Below, piece by piece: positions 58,940 through 64,000 of a stretch of 64,000 nt of DNA. Numbering within the stretch: position 1 is the first letter of the stretch; every line of letters starts with the position of its first letter. The notes beneath the pieces were generated by a model. That model was not told the DNA's origin. It made no database searches and saw nothing but the letters and a program-made list of their open reading frames with translations. Origin of the DNA: Nemertoderma westbladi (lineage: Eukaryota; Xenacoelomorpha; Nemertodermatida; Nemertodermatidae). The translations under genes and the position numbers were made by a program. The stretch lies in the NCBI GenBank assembly GCA_032718475.1, contig JAUCBJ010004027.1, positions 1 through 64,000 on the forward strand. Reading direction: 5' to 3'.

Positions 58940-61306
58940 TGAATTGCACTATAGAAAATTCACCGCTCGCTATACGAATCGTAATGGTACGTATATGGAC
59001 TTCTTAACTACTGGCCATCCTATCGATTTAAACGATATGGAGATGTAGAAACATATACTACACAATATTTAAAGTATAGAGATCTACCTAATGCTAGCGA
59101 ATGCGCTACCTTGTGGCATCCAGTGGGAATGACTCTAGAAAACGCCACTAAAGAGTGGAATGAGACTCTTAACGTTATCGAGATGTATGGAGTTGTCACT
59201 TACGATAACGAAGGTAGCGTTCCAGTTGGAGAACTGGGAACTACGCGCATGATACATATACGAGGACTAGCTGGTTCTACCCACGTATTTACTCGAGCGT
59301 GTTCCAATGTGATTGATTATTCTTTTGAGACCCTTACCGAGATACAAAAGAAACTCCGACATGGACAATTCGAACTCGCGCAGCGTTACGTCACCGACAC
59401 CGAGCGCAAACCGGCCATGGGTATCGATGGATCGATGTTACCCCAGCCCGTGCTCGAGATGTTGTTTAACGAAAGAATCCTTAAAATCGGCTCAGCTGTT
59501 TATGGAGATCTCCAAAACGACTTTCGGAACATGGAGAACATTCCATACCCTTTCGTCGATACTCAGCTGATTGCTCCCTGGGCAGAAGGCCGAGGTTTCT
59601 TCCGCACTATGTATGCAAATACACCCAGCGGCATTACTAAAGTACAACGAACCTCCATCGGACATCTTGCCTTTCAAGAATACGGATGGAATTTCAAGGT
59701 TGGAAATCCTATCAACTACCAACAAGTATATGGAGATCATTATTCTCGATTATACTTTGACGGACCATTGACCGCACCTGGCGCCATGTATAGCTTTATG
59801 AGCATTCCACTTCGTCCCTCCTTAGCTATATACACGATCTTTGAAAACGCCGCACTTGCCGGTTGGCTAGCCGATGTGTGCAGTCGTACCATACGCGCCC
59901 ATCCCTTAATACTTGGAACCAAACTCGCCAAGCTAGATGAACACAATAAATTCATCCGCTTTGAATGTTTCAGGCGCTTTCTGACTCCGTTCCGTAACGT
60001 TGATAGTCAGTTCAAGGACCGCGCTCTGACCAAACTCAGCCTAAGAGACTCAGCTGCGGAGAAGTTAGACAGCGCGGGATTCGCCCTTTTCAAGGACGTT
60101 TGTATACAGAACTTACATTCATCTGTTATACAAAGACCTCGAATACCCACGGGTTATTCTGTCGTGGAAGTTCAGACAGTGGGTTCGCTTGCGGAGACAG
60201 CCGCACCTACCTCAGCTATGCAATTGGAAGACGAACCAATATGCTTAGAATCTGAGGAGATTCAGCCTACAGCGCCCCGGAGCAGCGATAACGACTACGT
60301 CTTGGAATGGTATCAAGGTCCACAATGTCTCACCGCATACGATTATCGGCACGCCAACTATGTTTCTCGAAAACGTTCCCGATTATGCGCATCGAGAGAT
60401 CATTTCACCCCTATGGACTCAGATGTACCCTGCTCCTATTTCCATGAACAACCGATGATGGAGATCTATTGTGCGTATTGCAGACTCAATAACTCGCACA
60501 TTTTTGCAGTCTGCCCCCAATTTATGACTCAATGCCATCATTGTCAACTTAAAGGACATGCCAGTTTTGATTGCCCTTTTAACCGCGATCTGGAAAGCGT
60601 AGATGAGATGATTACCCTGCGCTACATCCGAGCTTGGGAAGCGAATGCGGATTTACATTGTGAGTCCCGCCATCGCTATTACCCTGGACGCGCCTACGAA
60701 GGAGTTTACGCGTTCCATCCTTATCTATTCGCGCCTGTTGAACAAAAAACACGCACACCGAGTTACAAACTAATGAAGCGCGTTGGTGAGTGTATTTCCA
60801 CCAAATTTGTTCGAAAATATCTCAGGAATATCAATCCTAACGATATTAATTCATACCATTTGATCAATTTCATCCATCAAGACCCGGAGTATGGCGATTT
60901 GTTCATCAACTCGCATCCTGAGTTACAGGAAGTACATCGACGGCCCTACGAATATCGAGCCCGAGAACGCGAGCTGGAAAGAACCATTAAACCGAGGAAG
61001 TTTCTCACCACTCATGGTCCGCCTACCGCTATCGTTCAGACGACTCGTCAGGGACCAGTAGGAGCTGCCGTCCTAAGACGCGCCCTAAAGGCCGTTAGAC
61101 CTCGCTCCACTGAAGTTGATATCGATCAACCAGGTACCTCGACCGGCGGATACACCGATCGTAATCCTAAACCTTCTGATGCAATTATATTGCACCCTTC
61201 ACCCAGGAGTTATAGCCCTCCTAGTAAAGTGGCTCGCCCCAAAGAGAAAAGGACTCTTGCTAGCCTCAAAAAACTGCGTAAACACCGTCCGCACAAGAAA
61301 GACTAA
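58940..61306 (+). CDS. BEL-2 ORF3: CCHC zinc-knuckle protein, not an envelope
   Basis: After a short N-terminal remnant shared with BEL-1 (KFTARYTNRNGTYMDF, ending at TAG 59046), a different frame is open from about 59042 to TAA 61304, about 754 codons. It lacks its own start. It has a ~350-residue unrecognised N-terminal domain (WHPVGMTLENATKEW..., FQEYGWNFKVGNP), an acidic linker, a near-knuckle CAYCRLNNSHIFAVC, a canonical CCHC knuckle CHHCQLKGHASFDC (about 60535-60576), and a strongly basic tail ending LKKLRKHRPHKKD. No signal peptide or membrane segment is evident. It is probably an RNA-binding, Gag-like accessory protein; function unknown. Confidence 0.8.
60535..60576 (+). other. CCHC zinc knuckle in ORF3
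   Basis: CHHCQLKGHASFDC fits C-x2-C-x4-H-x4-C exactly, the retroviral nucleocapsid-type knuckle. It is preceded by CAYCRLNNSHIFAVC with one extra residue. The gag-pol frame of the same element has its own knuckles, so the element encodes two separate zinc-knuckle proteins. Confidence 0.85.
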
Positions 61307-61384
61307 CTGTTTAGAGTATTTTTATATTTTAGAAACTGTGATTTTTTATATTTTATAGAATTAAATCCCATTTTCTGGGAGCGG

Positions 61385-62572
61385 TGTAAAGGCTTTTGCG
61401 GAATTAGCTGGTTATTTTCCCCGCAAAGTACTCTGTAGGTGTTTTAACGGACATAAAAAGCCGTTTCCTTACTGTACCGGTGTTTTAGTGGACATAAAAA
61501 GCCATTTCTTCTGTATGTGTACTTTAGCGGACATAACTAGCAATTTTATGTCGCAATGCGCTAAAATCCTCTTGATACAGTGTAGTTACGATGACGACAT
61601 CTATCAGCTGATATGTACACGTGTAACTTTTCCTTTGTTTCTTTGTTCGGTCAACCAATCAGAGCGATTCTCATTTTATTTGTACAGAAACCTCCGGGAA
61701 ATCGCGCAATGCATTACGGTTTATGTTTACCTTTTTTCCTGATGCCAGAACACCGGCTTTGGAATTATTCTGTGTTTCAGACTTTAGCCAAACATTAGTA
61801 GGCTTTGATCATAGAAACGTATAACTGTTATCATATCAATTCAATTCACTGCATATCACACTTGTCATATTGTCATATCTCATACAAACACCGCATTATT
61901 TTACTGCTATTTACTGTCGGTTATTAATTTGTATCAGTTGATGGAATATTGTTATATTTGGATAATATCGATAAATAATCATAAAACCCCAATCTTCTTG
62001 ATATATCGAAGGTAAGAGACCGGTTACATATAGCAATTGCGACTTACATTATATTGGTTTTGGAGTGAATCTAATGCTATTTCATAGGCACTACATGTGT
62101 CGGTTGCTGTTCTCTTTATATGTGACTAAAATTAGTGAAGGTCGGCAGATCGGTGTGCAGCATTGTGCGGAAGTGTGCATGACTGTGATAGATAACAAAG
62201 CATCTCCTAAAGAATGCGCTTTATACGTGAATCAATAGCCATGCTGTTGTGCTTAGTGTAAGTCATAACTCTGTTTACATACTTAGAGCGCCACGTCCTA
62301 AAGGAACTGTTGATATTTCCCGAAAGTGAATAATATTGGTCAGAGATTATATATTAGCGATCAATCGAATAATACAGTAGGCCTACACCGCAATAAGGTC
62401 AGAGCTACCGAATCCAGTCTCCCGGGTATATCCAGCGGGTGAATGGTCGTGCATAGGCTGGCTTCGGCTAATGTAGAGTATCAAATACTCGTCATAGGCT
62501 AAAGTCGATTTATAACCTCGAAGACACCTAAATTTGGCAGGTTAAACTGCTAAAGGTCTGAAAGCGCGAACA
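61385..62572 (+). repeat. BEL-2 3' LTR
   Basis: 1,188 bp. It differs from the 5' LTR by about ten substitutions and a 4-bp insertion near 61787. It is preceded by the same CTGGGAGCGG as in BEL-1. Confidence 0.95.
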
Positions 62573-63113
<541 letters not shown>

Positions 63114-63153
63114 GGATCGGCATGCTGCATTGCAGCTGCATTTTTAAGAATGC
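63114..63153 (-). mobile_element. Extremely 5'-truncated LINE 3' end
   Basis: 40 bp (GGATCGGCATGCTGCATTGC and 20 more) identical to the reverse complement of the 3' UTR of the 23-kb LINE. The match stops exactly at AAGAATGC. Insertion of only the tail and 40 bp. Confidence 0.85.
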
Positions 63154-63284
63154 ACGCCCATGTAAAGAATATCAGGTTTTCACTTTTCGGTAGAAATTTT
63201 ATTGAAAAATTAAATATGAAGAATTTGTCATTTTTAAATTTATCCTTAAAGTATTTTATAGCGTTTATATATATGCTGTCACAT

Positions 63285-63640
63285 GTCTACTGTCGGTTGT
63301 CTGCTGTCGGTTGTGTTTGTGTGCTGTCGTTGTACGCTGTCGGTTGTCTGTTGTCGGTTGTCTGCTTTCGGTTGCCAGCTGTCGGTTGTATGTTGCCTGC
63401 TCTCGGTTGTCTGCTGCTGTTTGTTGACGGTTGTTGACGTTGGTTGTCTGCTTTCGATTGGCTGCTATAGGTTATTTGCTTTGGTTGTCTGCTGTCGGTT
63501 GTCACCTGTCGGTTGGCTACTATCGGTTATTTACTTTGGTTGTCTGCTGTCGGTTGTCACCTGTCGGTTGGCTGTTGTCGGTTATTTACTTTGGTTGTCT
63601 GCTATCGAGTGACTGTTGTGTGCTGTCGGCAGTCGGTGGT
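63285..63640. repeat. Minisatellite (TGCTGTCGGTTGTC type), right arm
   Basis: Irregular units of CTGTCGGTTGTCTG, the reverse complement of the left array at 62573-62974. The two arms could pair. Open frames in it are by-products of the repeat. Confidence 0.85.
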
Positions 63641-64000
63641 CAGCTGTAGGCGTAACGTTTACACCCTCCCGACACTGACTAGCTGTTGTAGTTAATTTTT
63701 GTGAGTCGGGACTGTCAGCTGGCTGCTAGTTAGTTCACGAGATAAAAGGCAAAAATATAATGTGCCAAAATACATCAGAGAGAAAAATAATGTAAATTAT
63801 TATATTTTTTATAACATTATAATGTATATTGTATATGATTAATGTTGTATGTATATTACAGTGTATACTACATACAATAACACATCACTGTAAAATAAAG
63901 TTATATTATTGATCCATTTTTTGCTTCTGTGCTATGCTGTGAAGCAATTAATCCTAATGAAATGTATTCATGTTAATTATACTCTCGACATGTGGTATCA
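63641..64000. other. AT-rich end of window
   Basis: No gene, RNA or repeat recognised. Confidence 0.4.

Larger units (their letters stand above)
45701..62572 (+). mobile_element. BEL-2, complete BEL/Pao retroelement (16.9 kb)
   Basis: LTRs at both ends (TGT...ACA), 5-bp target duplication ACAAC at 45696-45700 and 62573-62577. It is inserted in a GACAACCGACAGCA-type minisatellite. Same layout as BEL-1 but a separate subfamily: coding parts are similar, LTRs clearly diverged. It carries a 0.5-kb family P insertion (56984-57484). The LTR pair shows about ten substitutions and a 4-bp indel. Confidence 0.96.

Overview
The window looks like repeat-rich nuclear DNA from an invertebrate animal. The genes are eukaryotic: a spliced piggyBac transposase, the last exon of an SLC22-type transporter, and a nuclear-type tRNA-Thr. 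The mobile elements are animal BEL/Pao, LINE and piggyBac types. There is no bacterial operon, CRISPR array or rRNA. I cannot fix the phylum; the microsatellite-carrying element with tandem ~150-bp core units resembles repeats known from marine invertebrates.

Layout. 1-310 is a minisatellite. 631-4976 plus 20796-21266 are three tandem copies of a short inverted-repeat element (family P) with CCGCTAGAGGG core units. The third copy is split by a complete 15.8-kb BEL/Pao retroelement (BEL-1, 4977-20795, TSD AGAAG). 21267-25620 holds a foldback MITE, tRNA-Thr(AGT), a 20-bp minisatellite and a 5'-truncated LINE with 12-bp TSDs. 25622-25879 is the transporter exon. 26.0-28.9 kb holds a family Q element and a 33-bp minisatellite. 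29361-33366 is a complete piggyBac element between TTAA sites. It is followed directly by a second TTAA-bounded, non-coding element (33371-34600). 34.6-38.7 kb is repeats. 38.7-40.4 kb is two LINE fragments. 40.6-41.8 kb is a 45-bp minisatellite. 42.1-43.1 kb has a putative secreted-protein exon and an opposing GPI-type protein gene whose 5' end runs into a family R element. 43.6-45.7 kb has LINE endonuclease fragments. 45701-62572 is a second complete BEL/Pao element (BEL-2, TSD ACAAC) with a family P element inserted in it. 62.6-63.65 kb is an inverted pair of minisatellites around a LINE tail.

The two BEL elements are the main content. Each has ~1.17-1.19-kb LTRs, a ~2-kb leader, a very long gag-pol frame of about 2,690 codons, a ~1.7-kb spacer, and a third reading frame. 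That third frame (best seen in BEL-2) encodes a protein with a CCHC zinc knuckle and a basic tail, not an envelope. The two copies carry different middle parts of it. A hairpin 16 nt downstream of the 5' LTR is kept in both copies by compensating base changes. Both gag-pol frames are broken by nonsense codons although each LTR pair differs by only about 0.5-0.9%. This suggests that already defective copies were mobilised in trans.
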